Origin: Streptomyces sp. NBC_01275
Lineage (GTDB): Bacteria > Actinomycetota > Actinomycetes > Streptomycetales > Streptomycetaceae
Length of the DNA: 64,000 nucleotides
Assembly: GCF_026340655.1 (NCBI RefSeq)
Contig: NZ_JAPEOZ010000001.1
Coordinates: 5,146,001 to 5,210,000 of the forward strand
Reading direction: 5' to 3'
Below are positions 33,630-42,370 of the stretch, piece by piece. Each line of letters begins with the position of its first letter. Position 1 is the stretch's first letter. The notes beneath the pieces are model-generated. The model searched no databases. It was not told the origin of the DNA and saw only the letters and a program-made list of their open reading frames with translations. A program made the translations under genes and the position numbers.

Positions 33630-34413
33630 GGCCCTGGTTCCGGGGCGCGTCCTGGACGACGTACACCCCCGCCGTCGCGGCGGCGTGCGCGGCTCGTGCC
33701 GCGCGGTCGGCGGCGGGGGCGTCCGGGGGCGTGCCGGTGGTCAGCAACGCGTAGTAGAGGGGCGCGGACACGGCCCGTACGACCGCCTTCGCGTCCGTCC
33801 CTGCGGGCAACTCACCGCGTGTCACACCCTGTTGGACGCGCGGCGCCCATTCCGCGACGCGCACCTCGTGGAAGCGGCGCAGCGCCTCGGCGGTCCGTGC
33901 GTCACAGGCCGCCGCGGCGATCACCGCCCGGAGCAGAGGCCCTTGGCGGGCGTCGGCCAACGTCCGTTGCACCACACGGCCGTTGGCGAGCAGATCGCCG
34001 AGGACGGACCCGGTCCCCGCGCGCGGGAGCGAGGTCTCGGCCATCGGGAGCGTGGCCCCGGTTTCCGGAGGCGAGGTCTCGGTCCTCGGGAGCGAGGCCT
34101 CGGCCGACGGGTCGGACTGGGTCCTAGGGAGCGAGGCCTCGGCCGACGGGTCGGACTGGGCAGAAAGGCCGGACGGGTTGGACAGGTCGGACTGGGCGGA
34201 CAGGTCGGAGAGCAGATCGGCGACCAGTCCCGGCACGGACCCCCAGCGCCGGTATACGGTCGTCTTGCCGACCTCGGCCCGCCGGGCGACGTCCGTCAGA
34301 TCGAGGCGGTCGAAGCCCTCCTCGGCGAGGACGTCCCCGGCCGCCCGCAACACGGCGGCGCGGACGCGGGCGGTGCGTCCTCCGGGGCGGACGGTGCCGG
34401 GCTCGGCAGACAT
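33553..34413 (-). CDS. TetR/AcrR family transcriptional regulator
   Basis: The 286-residue regulator has a standard TetR helix-turn-helix near the N-terminus (RVRAAVLRAAGDVLAEEGFD, LDLTDVARRAEVGKTTVYRR, WGSVPGLVADLLSDL). A low-complexity linker follows with a repeated 13-residue unit (QSDPSAEASLPRT, twice), then a helical ligand-binding domain (LLANGRVVQRTLADARQGPL, LRRFHEVRVAEWAPRVQQG, DAKAVVRAVSAPLYYALLTT). The C-terminal tail is Pro/Arg-rich and lies antisense to kynU. ATG 34413 has AGGAAGGG upstream and replaces a longer start at 34443. It is divergent from the hydrolase gene and convergent with kynU, so it may control the tryptophan catabolic genes. Confidence 0.85.
   Translation of the reverse strand: MSAEPGTVRPGGRTARVRAAVLRAAGDVLAEEGFDRLDLTDVARRAEVGKTTVYRRWGSVPGLVADLLSDLSAQSDLSNPSGLSAQSDPSAEASLPRTQSDPSAEASLPRTETSPPETGATLPMAETSLPRAGTGSVLGDLLANGRVVQRTLADARQGPLLRAVIAAAACDARTAEALRRFHEVRVAEWAPRVQQGVTRGELPAGTDAKAVVRAVSAPLYYALLTTGTPPDAPAADRAARAAHAAATAGVYVVQDAPRNQGPSGTPTRPPVPAPPAPRPRTRRTAG
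34082..34159 (-). repeat. 39-bp in-frame tandem duplication in the TetR gene
   Basis: Units 34082-34120 and 34121-34159 differ at one base. Each encodes one copy of QSDPSAEASLPRT in the linker between the DNA-binding and ligand-binding domains. Confidence 0.9.
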
Positions 34414-34611
34414 AACGGCCCTTCCTGGGATCAGAACGCGCACGTCGTCAGCGTAACGAAACAGCAGAACCGTTTAACCCTCACCGAGCGTGACATCCGC
34501 GTGTCCGCGCACGTCACCGGCCTGATACCGTCCCGGCCAACGGTCGAACTCTCCTCGGGTCCGCCACATCTGTTCCGCCCAAATCCGTTTCACCGCTGAG
34601 AGGTTGGAGTA

Positions 34612-35502
34612 ATGCCGGACGACGTCGTCGCAGCCCGGGCCGCTGACGAGGAGGAGTCGGCCTTCTCGCATCCGCCCGTCGACCCCGACGCCACCGCCGC
34701 GTACGGCGACCACCCCGATCAGGTGATCGACTTCTACGCCCCGCGGGCGGCGGCCGGCCTGGAGGGCCCTGCTCCGGACGCTTCCGTTCCGCTCATCGTC
34801 GTTCTGCACGGCGGGGCCTGGCGGGCGGCGTACGACCGGCGGCACACCACGCCGTTCGCGGACTTCCTGGCTCGGCGCGGGTTCGCGGTGGCCAACGTGG
34901 AGTACCGGCGGGGGGCCGCGACGCCGGGCGGGCCTCCGGTCGCGGGTCGCTGGCCCGACACCTTCGACGACGTCGCCGCGGCCCTCGACGCGCTGCCCTC
35001 GCTCGTCCGGCAGGCCCTGCCCCAGGCCGACGCGCGCCGCACGGTGCTCACCGGCCACTCGGCGGGCGGCCATCTCGCGCTGTGGGCGGCGTCCCGGCAT
35101 GTGCTGCCCGCCGACGCGCCCTGGCGCACCGGCGGCCCGGCCCCGCTGCGGGGCGTGGTCGCGCTGGCCCCGATCGCGGACTTCGAGGTCGCCGGGAAGC
35201 TGGACGTGTGCGACGGGGCGGTCCGTCAACTCCTCGGCGGTGACGAGGAGTTCGCGCTGCGGCGGCCGTACGCCGACCCCGCGCTCCTCCTCCCGACGGG
35301 CATCGCGACGACCCTGGTCCAGGGGCGTACGGACCTGATCGTCCCGCAGGCGGTCGCCGAGGCGTACGCGGACGAGGCGGCGAAGGCGGGCGAGGTGGTC
35401 GGCCTGACCCTGCTGGAGGACGTCGGCCACTTCCCGCTGATCGATCCGGTGGCGGACGCCTGTGCCGTGGTGGCGGAGGAGATCGCCCAGCTGGCGTGGT
35501 GA
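34612..35502 (+). CDS. Alpha/beta hydrolase, candidate kynurenine formamidase
   Basis: The 296-residue protein is of the BD-FAE/arylformamidase-like esterase type. It has the oxyanion motif VVLHGGAWRAAYDRRHTTPF, the nucleophile elbow TGHSAGGHLALWAA, an aspartate in QGRTDLIVPQAVAEAYAD and a histidine in EDVGHFPLIDPVADA. Kynurenine formamidases of this fold remove the formyl group from N-formylkynurenine. The gene lies one gene away from tryptophan 2,3-dioxygenase and kynureninase, which otherwise lack this step locally, so that role is inferred. A generic esterase is the alternative. ATG 34612 has TTGGAG at good spacing. The upstream gap of 198 bases is shared with the divergent TetR gene. Confidence 0.8.
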   Translation: MPDDVVAARAADEEESAFSHPPVDPDATAAYGDHPDQVIDFYAPRAAAGLEGPAPDASVPLIVVLHGGAWRAAYDRRHTTPFADFLARRGFAVANVEYRRGAATPGGPPVAGRWPDTFDDVAAALDALPSLVRQALPQADARRTVLTGHSAGGHLALWAASRHVLPADAPWRTGGPAPLRGVVALAPIADFEVAGKLDVCDGAVRQLLGGDEEFALRRPYADPALLLPTGIATTLVQGRTDLIVPQAVAEAYADEAAKAGEVVGLTLLEDVGHFPLIDPVADACAVVAEEIAQLAW

Positions 35503-35658
35503 CAGCTGTTTCTTTCGACCCCTGGGTGTCGTACCCGTAGTACCTGAGAGCTACTTCCCAGGACAGCTCCTCAGCGGGACGCGAGCTACGCGAGCCGATC
35601 CGTAACTTCCAAGCCAGTAAGGCCCGATGACGGGCGGGACTGGCGGGGGAGGGGCGGG

Positions 35659-36669
35659 ATGACGCGGCTCGACGGGGTTCGTTCGCGTGGCCGACGGCAG
35701 CGCGAGGAGGGAACGGCCCGGGGCCGGCGTTGGTTCCGCGCCCTGCTGGCCGTCCTCGTCACCGCCGCGGTCGTCGTCCCCCTCACGGCGGCGATCCGAC
35801 CGCGGATCCCCGCCCCGGCCCCCGCCGCCCTCGCGCCGGCGACGGCGGCGACCCTGGACGAGACGTACGCGGCGAACCGGGCCAACGCCGCCCTGGCGTC
35901 CCGGATGGCCGCCGCCCACGGGGACCGCCATCGCGCGGCCGCGGACCGGACGCTCGCCGCCCCGTCCCGCAGACTCCTCGCCTTCGACGGCCGCGGCGCC
36001 GGCCGGGCGACGGAGGTGTTCGGAGACCTCGCGCACGCCGACCGCGTCGCCGTCCTCGTGCCCGGCTCCGACACCTCACTGGACACCTACGGCCGTTTCG
36101 ACGCCGGAGCGCAGGCGCTGTACAAGCGGCTCACCCGGCAGACCGGCGCCCGCACCGCCGTCATCGCCTGGCTCGGCTACACCACACCCGGCACGGTGAG
36201 CACCACCGTCATCACCCCGGCCCGCGCCGACGAAGCCGCCCCGGGCCTGCGGGAGTTCGTGAGCGAGCTGCGCGCGGTCACCGCCCCGGACGTCCGCATC
36301 TCCCTCCTGTGCCACTCCTACGGCTCGGTCGTGTGCGGCCGCGCCGCCCCCGGCCTGGACGTGGACGACCTCGTCCTGCTCGGCAGCCCCGGCACCGGCG
36401 CGGACTCCGCGGCCGGCCTGCGCACCCGCGCGCGGGTCTGGGCGGCCCGGGGCGCCGACGACTGGGTGGCGGACGTCCCGCACGCCAGCGTCGACCTGCT
36501 CTTCACGACGGTCGGCTTCGGCGTCGACCCGGTCTCCCCGTCCTTCGGCGCCCGTGTCTTCGCCGCCGGCGACGGCGGCCACAGCGACTACTTCAGCCCG
36601 GGCTCGGTCTCCCTGACCAACCTCGCCCGGATCGTGCTCGGCCGGACCACGGAGGTGTCCCGTGCATGA
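35659..36669 (+). CDS. DUF1023 alpha/beta hydrolase
   Basis: The 336-residue protein has a basic N-terminus, one membrane or signal helix (ALLAVLVTAAVVVPLTAAI, about 29-48) and an actinobacterial DUF1023 alpha/beta-hydrolase core. That core has DRVAVLVPGSDTSLDTYGRF, ARTAVIAWLGYTTPGTVST, the nucleophile elbow ISLLCHSYGSVVCG, DLVLLGSPGTGADSA and AGDGGHSDYFSPGSVSLTN with the candidate histidine. It is probably a secreted or membrane-anchored lipase/esterase-like enzyme of unknown substrate. Its stop overlaps the GTG start of the acyltransferase gene by eight bases, so the two are coupled. Confidence 0.84.
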   Translation: MTRLDGVRSRGRRQREEGTARGRRWFRALLAVLVTAAVVVPLTAAIRPRIPAPAPAALAPATAATLDETYAANRANAALASRMAAAHGDRHRAAADRTLAAPSRRLLAFDGRGAGRATEVFGDLAHADRVAVLVPGSDTSLDTYGRFDAGAQALYKRLTRQTGARTAVIAWLGYTTPGTVSTTVITPARADEAAPGLREFVSELRAVTAPDVRISLLCHSYGSVVCGRAAPGLDVDDLVLLGSPGTGADSAAGLRTRARVWAARGADDWVADVPHASVDLLFTTVGFGVDPVSPSFGARVFAAGDGGHSDYFSPGSVSLTNLARIVLGRTTEVSRA

Positions 36670-37966
36670 GACCCCGCTTGAGACCTCGTTCGAGACCTCG
36701 TTCGAGACGCCCCTTGAGACTTCGCGCGTACGGCGAACCGGCCGGGCGAAGGAGCGCGTACGGCGGGCCGCCGCCCGGGTCGACGCGGCCACTCCGCCCG
36801 AGCGGGACCGGGCGGTGGACGCCCTGCGGGCCCTGGCCATCCTCGGCGTGGTCCTCGGCCACTGGCTGGTGACCGCCCTGGTCGCGGACGGCGACACCCT
36901 GCGTGCCGCGAGCCCCCTCGGCCCCATGCCCTGGCTGGCTCCCGTCTCCTGGGTGTTCCAGACCCTCGCCGTGTTCTTCATGGTGGGCGGCCATGTGGCG
37001 ACCCGAAGCCTCGCCTCGGCCCGCGCCCACGGCGGGACCCGCGGGACCTACGGCGGCTGGCTGCGGGCCCGGCTGGCCCGGCTGTTCCTGCCGGTGGCCG
37101 CCGTGCTGGCGGTGTGGACGGCGGCCGCGCTCGCCCTGCTGCTCGGCGGCGCGCCCTTCGTCACCGTGCACACCGTGGTCAAGCTGGCGTTGTCCCCCCT
37201 GTGGTTCCTGCTGGTCTTCGCCGCGCTGACGGCGGCCACCCCGCTGCTGGCCCGGCTCAACCCGCTGTGGCCGCTGGCCGTCGTCCTGCACGTGGACGTG
37301 GTGCGCTTCGGCCTCGGCGGACCGGCCTGGCTGGGCTGGGTGAACGTGGCGGCGGGCTGGCTGGTGCCGTACACCCTGGGCGCGGCCTGGACCCGCGGCG
37401 AGCTGGAGCGCCCCCGAGCGGGCTGGACCCTGCTGCTGGGCGGCGCGGCGGCGACGGCGCTGCTCGTCGCGGTGGCGGGTTACCCGGCGTCGATGGTGGG
37501 CGTGCCCGGCGCGGCGGTCTCCAACCTCGACCCGCCCACCCTGGCCGCCGTCACCTTCGGCCTCGCCCAGTGCGGACTGGCCCTGCTGCTGCGCGACCGG
37601 CTGCGCCGCGCGCTGCGCCGCCCGGTGGCCTGGGCGGCCGTGGCCCTGGTCAACCTCTCCGCGATGACGGTGTTCCTCTGGCACCAGACGGCGATGATGG
37701 CGACCACCGCGACCGGCCTCCTCGCGGGCCGTCTGCCCGGCCTGCACACGGCCCCCGACGGCCTGACCTGGGTCGCGGACAGGCTGCTGTGGCTGCCGGT
37801 GTTCGCCCTGGTCCTGGGGGTGTGCTGGGCGGCGTTCCACGGCTTCGAGCACGGCGGCGGACGACGGGCGCGCGGGAGCCGGGGCCCGGGGCCGGGCGGG
37901 TCACGGGTCGTGCGGGTCGGGCGGCGACCCGAACCGGCGGGGCTGTCGACGGCCCGCCGTGTCTAG
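36662..37966 (+). CDS. Acyltransferase 3 family membrane protein
   Basis: The 434-residue protein has about ten membrane helices of the acyltransferase 3/OatA type: DRAVDALRALAILGVVLGHW with the conserved histidine in the first helix, FFMVGGHVATRSL, RARLARLFLPVAAVLAVWTA, LSPLWFLLVFAALTAATPLL, LSAMTVFLWHQTAMM. Such enzymes move acetyl or other acyl groups onto extracytoplasmic sugars or lipids. The cytoplasmic N-terminus carries a short repeat (ETPLETSFETSFETPLETS) encoded by 12-bp units. GTG 36662 overlaps the preceding hydrolase and the stop overlaps the GTG of the histidine kinase gene by eight bases, so all three may be one transcript. Confidence 0.86.
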   Translation: MHETPLETSFETSFETPLETSRVRRTGRAKERVRRAAARVDAATPPERDRAVDALRALAILGVVLGHWLVTALVADGDTLRAASPLGPMPWLAPVSWVFQTLAVFFMVGGHVATRSLASARAHGGTRGTYGGWLRARLARLFLPVAAVLAVWTAAALALLLGGAPFVTVHTVVKLALSPLWFLLVFAALTAATPLLARLNPLWPLAVVLHVDVVRFGLGGPAWLGWVNVAAGWLVPYTLGAAWTRGELERPRAGWTLLLGGAAATALLVAVAGYPASMVGVPGAAVSNLDPPTLAAVTFGLAQCGLALLLRDRLRRALRRPVAWAAVALVNLSAMTVFLWHQTAMMATTATGLLAGRLPGLHTAPDGLTWVADRLLWLPVFALVLGVCWAAFHGFEHGGGRRARGSRGPGPGGSRVVRVGRRPEPAGLSTARRV

Positions 37967-39476
37967 GGTGGTGCGGACGAACGGGGTGGAGAGGTTGCTG
38001 ACCAGGGTGCAGGGGTGGGTGATCCGCGGCCTGCGGGTGCTGCGCGACGACCTGTGGACGGCCCGGGCTGAGCCCCTTCCGCCCTCCGTCTGGCTGCGCT
38101 GGCTGCCGCACGGCCTGGTCTGGCTGGTCGCGTTCGGCACGACGGTCGCCAACCTCGACCAGATGACCGACCGCTACCAGCTCGGCATGACGTACGGAGT
38201 GCCGGCCGCGCTGGTGCAGGGCGCAGCGGTGGTGCTCGCTCTGTGGCGGCCGGTGCCGGCCTGGTGGCTGTCCCTGGTGGTCACGGTGCTGGCCGCCCTG
38301 GGCGCCCGGGCGGAGATGCTCGCCGACCTCAACGTGGGCGGCCGTCTGTGGGGCCCGCCCAGTCCGGGCACGACCACGGACCTTCCCGGTTGGCCGTGGG
38401 GCCCGCCCGGTCTGATCGCGCACTGCATGGTGCTGCTGCTGCTCGCTCTGCGGGTGCGCACCAGGGTGTCAGTCGAGGCGCTGGTGCTGACCGCGCTGGT
38501 CACCTATCTCGTGCAGGGGGGAATCGGCGGCGCGAACTACGAGTCGACCGGTGTGCTGGCGGTGGCCCTCTTCGCCGTCGTCGTCCTGCTCGGCACCGCC
38601 CTGCGCGGCCGCCGCGAGGCCCGCAGCCAGCTCGTCGAGCAGGCCGGCATCACCGCAGAGGAGCGCGCCCGGCGCACCGTGCTGGAGGAGCGCAACCGCA
38701 TCGCGCGCGAGCTGCACGACGTGGTCGCCCACCATATGTCGGTGATCTCCATCCAGGCCCAGGTCGCCCCGCACCTGGTGGAGAACCCGTCCGAGGCGCT
38801 GAAGGAGAACCTCGCCGGCATCCGGCAGAACGCCCTGGAGGCGCTCGCCGAACTGCGCCGGGTGCTGGGCGTGCTGCGCTCGGAGAACCCCGAGGACCCC
38901 TACGGGCTCGGCGCGGCCGGCACCGGCGCCGCGCCGGACACCCCGCAGCCCACGCTCGACCGTCTCGACGCCCTCATCGAGAACACCCGCGCCACCGGAC
39001 TGGACGTGCTGGCCGTCGTCGAGGGCGACGCCCCCGGGTATCCGCCGGGCGTGCAGCTGTCGGCGTACCGGATAGTCCAGGAGGCGCTGAGCAACGCGTT
39101 GCGGCACGCGCCGGGCTCCCGGGTGCGCGTGGAGGTCGTCCACCGTCCCCAGGGCCTGCACCTGGAGGTCGCCAACTCCCGCCCGAGCCGGCCCGTACGG
39201 CCCTCCCCGGGCGCGGGGCACGGCCTGCTCGGCATGCGGGAACGGGCGGTGATGCTGGGCGGCCACGTCAGCGCCCACCCCACGCTGCACGGCGGTTTCA
39301 CGGTGACGGCGTTCCTCCCGAGGGACGGCGCAGCGACACCTCTCGACGCGGCCCTCGACCGCCCCGATGCTCACGACTCCGACGACCCCGCCGTCCCCGA
39401 GGGCCTCGAACTCGTCTTCCCGGACGACTTCCCGGACGACCCGCCCTCGCCCCCGACAGGAGAAGGAAGACCATGA
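37959..39476 (+). CDS. NarL-type sensor histidine kinase (pair A)
   Basis: The 505-residue membrane kinase has about five N-terminal helices, then a HisKA_3 dimerisation domain with the phosphoacceptor in LEERNRIARELHDVVAHHMS (first His). A HATPase domain follows (LSAYRIVQEALSNALRHAPG, LEVANSRP, GAGHGLLGMRERAVMLGGHV). A C-terminal acidic tail is added. GTG 37959 overlaps the acyltransferase stop, and its own stop overlaps the response regulator start in ATGA. A 41-bp stretch at 39055-39095 is identical to one in the second kinase gene, consistent with a tandem duplication. The signal is unknown. Confidence 0.9.
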   Translation: MSRVVRTNGVERLLTRVQGWVIRGLRVLRDDLWTARAEPLPPSVWLRWLPHGLVWLVAFGTTVANLDQMTDRYQLGMTYGVPAALVQGAAVVLALWRPVPAWWLSLVVTVLAALGARAEMLADLNVGGRLWGPPSPGTTTDLPGWPWGPPGLIAHCMVLLLLALRVRTRVSVEALVLTALVTYLVQGGIGGANYESTGVLAVALFAVVVLLGTALRGRREARSQLVEQAGITAEERARRTVLEERNRIARELHDVVAHHMSVISIQAQVAPHLVENPSEALKENLAGIRQNALEALAELRRVLGVLRSENPEDPYGLGAAGTGAAPDTPQPTLDRLDALIENTRATGLDVLAVVEGDAPGYPPGVQLSAYRIVQEALSNALRHAPGSRVRVEVVHRPQGLHLEVANSRPSRPVRPSPGAGHGLLGMRERAVMLGGHVSAHPTLHGGFTVTAFLPRDGAATPLDAALDRPDAHDSDDPAVPEGLELVFPDDFPDDPPSPPTGEGRP

Positions 39477-40147
39477 CGAGCGGCGCCATCCGCGTACTGA
39501 TCGCCGACGACCAGCAGATGGTCCGGCAGGGCTTCACCGTGCTGCTCAACGCCCACCCGGGCATCGAGGTGATCGGACAGGCGGTGGACGGCCTGGACGC
39601 CATCGCCAAGGTCGCCGAACTCGCCCCGGACGTCGTCCTGATGGACATCCGCATGCCCGAGCTCGGCGGCATCGAGGCCACTAACCGCATCACCCTCGCC
39701 CACCCCCACATCAAGGTGCTGGTCCTCACCACCTTCGACCTCGACGAGTACGTGTACGAGGCGCTGCGCGCCGGGGCGTCCGGCTTCCTGCTCAAGGACG
39801 CCTCCGCGGACCAGCTCGCGGAGGCGGTCCGGGTGGTGGCGGCCGGCGACGCCCTGCTCGCGCCCGGCATCACCCGCAAGCTGATCGCCGAGTTCTCCCG
39901 GCTGAACGGCAAGCCCAGAGCCCCGGTGAAGGAGCGCGTCGGCGATCTCACCGAACGCGAGACGGAGGTCCTCACCCTGATCGCGCAGGGCCTGTCCAAC
40001 GCGGAGATCGCCCGGCAGCTCGTCGTCGCCGAGCAGACCGTGAAGACGCACGTGGGCCGCATCCTGGTGAAGCTGGGCCTGCGGGACCGTACGCAGGCGG
40101 CGGTGTTCGCGTACGAGTCGGGGCTGGTGCGGCCGTCGGGGTACTGA
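39473..40147 (+). CDS. NarL/LuxR-type response regulator (pair A)
   Basis: The 224-residue regulator has a receiver domain (RVLIADDQQMVRQGFTVLL, phosphoacceptor Asp in DVVLMDIRMPELGGIEA, the Thr/Lys switch in LVLTTFDLDEYVYEAL and FLLKDAS) and a LuxR/GerE helix-turn-helix (LTERETEVLTLIAQGLSNAE, VVAEQTVKTHVGRILVKLGL). It is encoded with the kinase just upstream through an ATGA overlap and is followed by a very strong terminator. The target genes cannot be read from the sequence. Confidence 0.94.
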   Translation: MTSGAIRVLIADDQQMVRQGFTVLLNAHPGIEVIGQAVDGLDAIAKVAELAPDVVLMDIRMPELGGIEATNRITLAHPHIKVLVLTTFDLDEYVYEALRAGASGFLLKDASADQLAEAVRVVAAGDALLAPGITRKLIAEFSRLNGKPRAPVKERVGDLTERETEVLTLIAQGLSNAEIARQLVVAEQTVKTHVGRILVKLGLRDRTQAAVFAYESGLVRPSGY

Positions 40148-40164
40148 GCGGCGGAGTCCTGACC

Positions 40165-40207
40165 GGGGACTGCCGGGGGTCCCGGCCCGGGACCCCCGGC
40201 AGTCCCC
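40165..40207 (+). terminator. 19-bp perfect stem-loop terminator
   Basis: GGGGACTGCCGGGGGTCCC (40165-40183) and its exact complement (40189-40207) enclose a five-base loop, 18 bases after the response regulator stop. This is the strongest terminator-like structure in the window and separates the two kinase-regulator pairs into two transcripts. Confidence 0.9.
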
Positions 40208-40286
40208 GTAGTACTTGAGGCGGATCCGCCGGAACCCCTCTCACTGGTGACGACCGCGACCCCTTCCTCCCCCTACCGTCTTGTAT

Positions 40287-41699
40287 GTGACCGACACGAC
40301 GCAGACGCACCTCACGCCGCCCCCGGACGAATCGTTCGAGGCCTACCAGCCGCGAAGCCCGGAGTTCCGGGCGGCGATGGACGCCCTGCGCGGGCTGCGC
40401 CAGGACCTGATCCACGACGCCTTCGCCTACCGCCCGCTGCCCCGCAGGGAGCCCACCGGCCGCCTGCTGCGCCGCCTGAAGGGCCGCAAACGGGAGTACG
40501 CGTCCTGGTCCCGGCACGCGCTGGTCGTGGCCGGCGGCGTAGTGGCGATGCTGGTCGCCGGGGATGACGAAGGCGGCCTGCTGTCCCTTCTGCTCGGCCT
40601 GCTCGTCCTGGCGCCCGTGCTGATGACGCTGATCAGGCCGGTGGGGGCGTTCTGGCTGTCCCTCGCGTCGACCTCGGTGGTGGCCCTGCTCGGCTCGGCG
40701 TACGACAACTGGCCGTGGCTGCCCGGCACTTTCATCTCTCACCTGCTGGTGCTGACGGTCGTGGCGATACGCACCCGCCCGCGCACGGCGGCCTGGATGT
40801 GGCTGATGACGGCGCTCTACGCCTTCGTCGCGGAGACCGTCTTCGGGAGCGGCCACTACGCGACGAACTCCGCGCCCATGCTGGTGACCTCCGCGATCAT
40901 CCTGCTCGCGATCACCGTCTGGCACATCCGTCGGCAGGCCGAGGAGGAGGTCACCGCGCAGCAGACGGTGACCGCGCACGAGCGCTCCCGCCGCACCCTG
41001 CTGGAGGAGCGCACCACGATCGCCCGCGAGCTGCACGACGTGGTCGCCCACCACATGTCGGTGGTCGCCATCCAGGCGGAGGCCGCCCCCTACCGGGTGG
41101 AGAACCCGCCGCCGGAGCTGGAGAAGGCCTTCGCCACCATCCGGGAGAACGCGGTGGCGGCCCTCACCGAGCTGCGCCGGGTGCTGGGCGTGGTCCGCGC
41201 CGAGGACTACGAGGTGCCGGACGCCCCGCAGCCCACGCTCGCCGAGCTGGACGCGCTGCTCGCCAACGTCCGGGAGACGGGCCTGGACGTGCAGAAGACG
41301 ATCACCGGTGCGGTCCGCGAGCTCCCGCAGGGCGTCGAGCTGTCGGCGTACCGGATAGTCCAGGAGGCGCTGAGCAACACGCTCCGGCACGCGCCCGGAG
41401 CGAGCGCCCGCGTGGAGATCGGCTATGTCCTGGGCGGCCTGGGCCTGCGCATGGTCAACGGAGCACCCCCGAACCCCGCCCTGATCAAACCGTCCCCCGG
41501 CGCCGGCCACGGCATCACGGGCATGCGGGAGCGGGTGAGCATGCTGAACGGCGAGATGACGGCCGAACGGACCCAGGACGGAGGCTATGAGGTGACGGTG
41601 TTCCTACCGGTCCCGATGGCCAAGGAGCAGTCCGCGCCCTCCGCGCCCTCCGCGCCCTCCGATCCCTCCGGCCCCTCCTCGCCCGAGGACAGGTCATGA
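40287..41699 (+). CDS. NarL-type sensor histidine kinase (pair B)
   Basis: The 470-residue kinase is the paralogue of the one in pair A. It has a soluble N-terminus of about 75 residues, four or five membrane helices, HisKA_3 with LEERTTIARELHDVVAHHMS, and a HATPase domain (LSAYRIVQEALSNTLRHAPG, GAGHGITGMRERVSMLNGEM). The C-terminal tail is an SAP repeat made of 9-bp units. GTG 40287 has no Shine-Dalgarno, so leaderless translation is possible; TTG 40281 is in frame but less likely. The stop overlaps the regulator start in ATGA. Confidence 0.9.
   Translation: MTDTTQTHLTPPPDESFEAYQPRSPEFRAAMDALRGLRQDLIHDAFAYRPLPRREPTGRLLRRLKGRKREYASWSRHALVVAGGVVAMLVAGDDEGGLLSLLLGLLVLAPVLMTLIRPVGAFWLSLASTSVVALLGSAYDNWPWLPGTFISHLLVLTVVAIRTRPRTAAWMWLMTALYAFVAETVFGSGHYATNSAPMLVTSAIILLAITVWHIRRQAEEEVTAQQTVTAHERSRRTLLEERTTIARELHDVVAHHMSVVAIQAEAAPYRVENPPPELEKAFATIRENAVAALTELRRVLGVVRAEDYEVPDAPQPTLAELDALLANVRETGLDVQKTITGAVRELPQGVELSAYRIVQEALSNTLRHAPGASARVEIGYVLGGLGLRMVNGAPPNPALIKPSPGAGHGITGMRERVSMLNGEMTAERTQDGGYEVTVFLPVPMAKEQSAPSAPSAPSDPSGPSSPEDRS
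41631..41666 (+). repeat. 9-bp in-frame tandem repeat at the kinase C-terminus
   Basis: TCCGCGCCC occurs exactly three times (41631, 41640, 41649), followed by the variant TCCGATCCC. The units encode SAPSAPSAPSDP at the end of the pair B kinase. Confidence 0.85.
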
Positions 41700-42361
41700 C
41701 GATCCGAGTACTGATCGCCGACGATCAGATGATGGTGCGCGAGGGCTTCTCGGTCCTGCTGAATGCGATGCCGGACATCGAGGTCGTGGGCGAGGCGGTC
41801 AACGGCCGTGAGGCGATCGACCGCGTCCGCGAGCTGACCCCCGACGTGGTCCTGATGGACATCCGCATGCCGGAGCTGAACGGCATCGAGGCGACCCGGG
41901 AGATCGTGGCGGCGGACGGCACGGCGAAGGTCCTGGTCCTGACCACCTTCGACCTCGACGAGTACGTGTACCAGGCCCTGCGCGCGGGAGCCTCCGGCTT
42001 CCTCCTGAAGGACGCGTCGGCCCGCCAACTGGCCGACGGCGTCCGCATCGTGGCAGCCGGCGAGGCCCTCCTGGCCCCCTCCGTCACCAGACGCCTGATC
42101 ACCGAGTTCTCCAAACTCACCGACACCCCCCGCCTCGCCTACACCGCCCAGTCGTCCTACGGCGACCTGACCGAACGCGAGACGGAGGTACTGATCCTCA
42201 TTGCCCAGGGCCTGTCCAACCTGGAGATAGCCGGCCGGCTGGTGGTGGCGGAGTCCACGATCAAGACCCACGTAAGCCGCATCCTGGTGAAACTGGGCCT
42301 GCGGGACCGCACGCAGGCGGCGGTGTTCGCGTATGAGGCGCGGTTGGTGACGCCGGGGTAG
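41696..42361 (+). CDS. NarL/LuxR-type response regulator (pair B)
   Basis: The 221-residue regulator has a receiver domain (RVLIADDQMMVREGFSVLLN, Asp in DVVLMDIRMPELNGIEATRE, LVLTTFDLDEYVYQALRAGA) and a LuxR/GerE helix-turn-helix (LTERETEVLILIAQGLSNLE, VVAESTIKTHVSRILVKLGL). It starts at ATG 41696 inside the ATGA overlap with its kinase. It is closely similar to the regulator of pair A, including a 30-bp identical stretch in the receiver region, so cross-talk or shared targets between the pairs are possible. It converges on the small gene at 42371. Confidence 0.94.
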   Translation: MTIRVLIADDQMMVREGFSVLLNAMPDIEVVGEAVNGREAIDRVRELTPDVVLMDIRMPELNGIEATREIVAADGTAKVLVLTTFDLDEYVYQALRAGASGFLLKDASARQLADGVRIVAAGEALLAPSVTRRLITEFSKLTDTPRLAYTAQSSYGDLTERETEVLILIAQGLSNLEIAGRLVVAESTIKTHVSRILVKLGLRDRTQAAVFAYEARLVTPG

Positions 42362-42370
42362 GGCGGCCTG

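Noticed and set aside
34440..34500. Candidate TetR operator in the TetR/hydrolase gap
   Set aside because: TAACGAAAC...CCGTTTA is only weakly symmetric, so no operator is called there.
36662..37966. Acyltransferase as a member of a cell-wall or antibiotic cluster
   Set aside because: It is coupled only to a DUF1023 hydrolase and a two-component system, with no glycan or antibiotic synthesis genes nearby.
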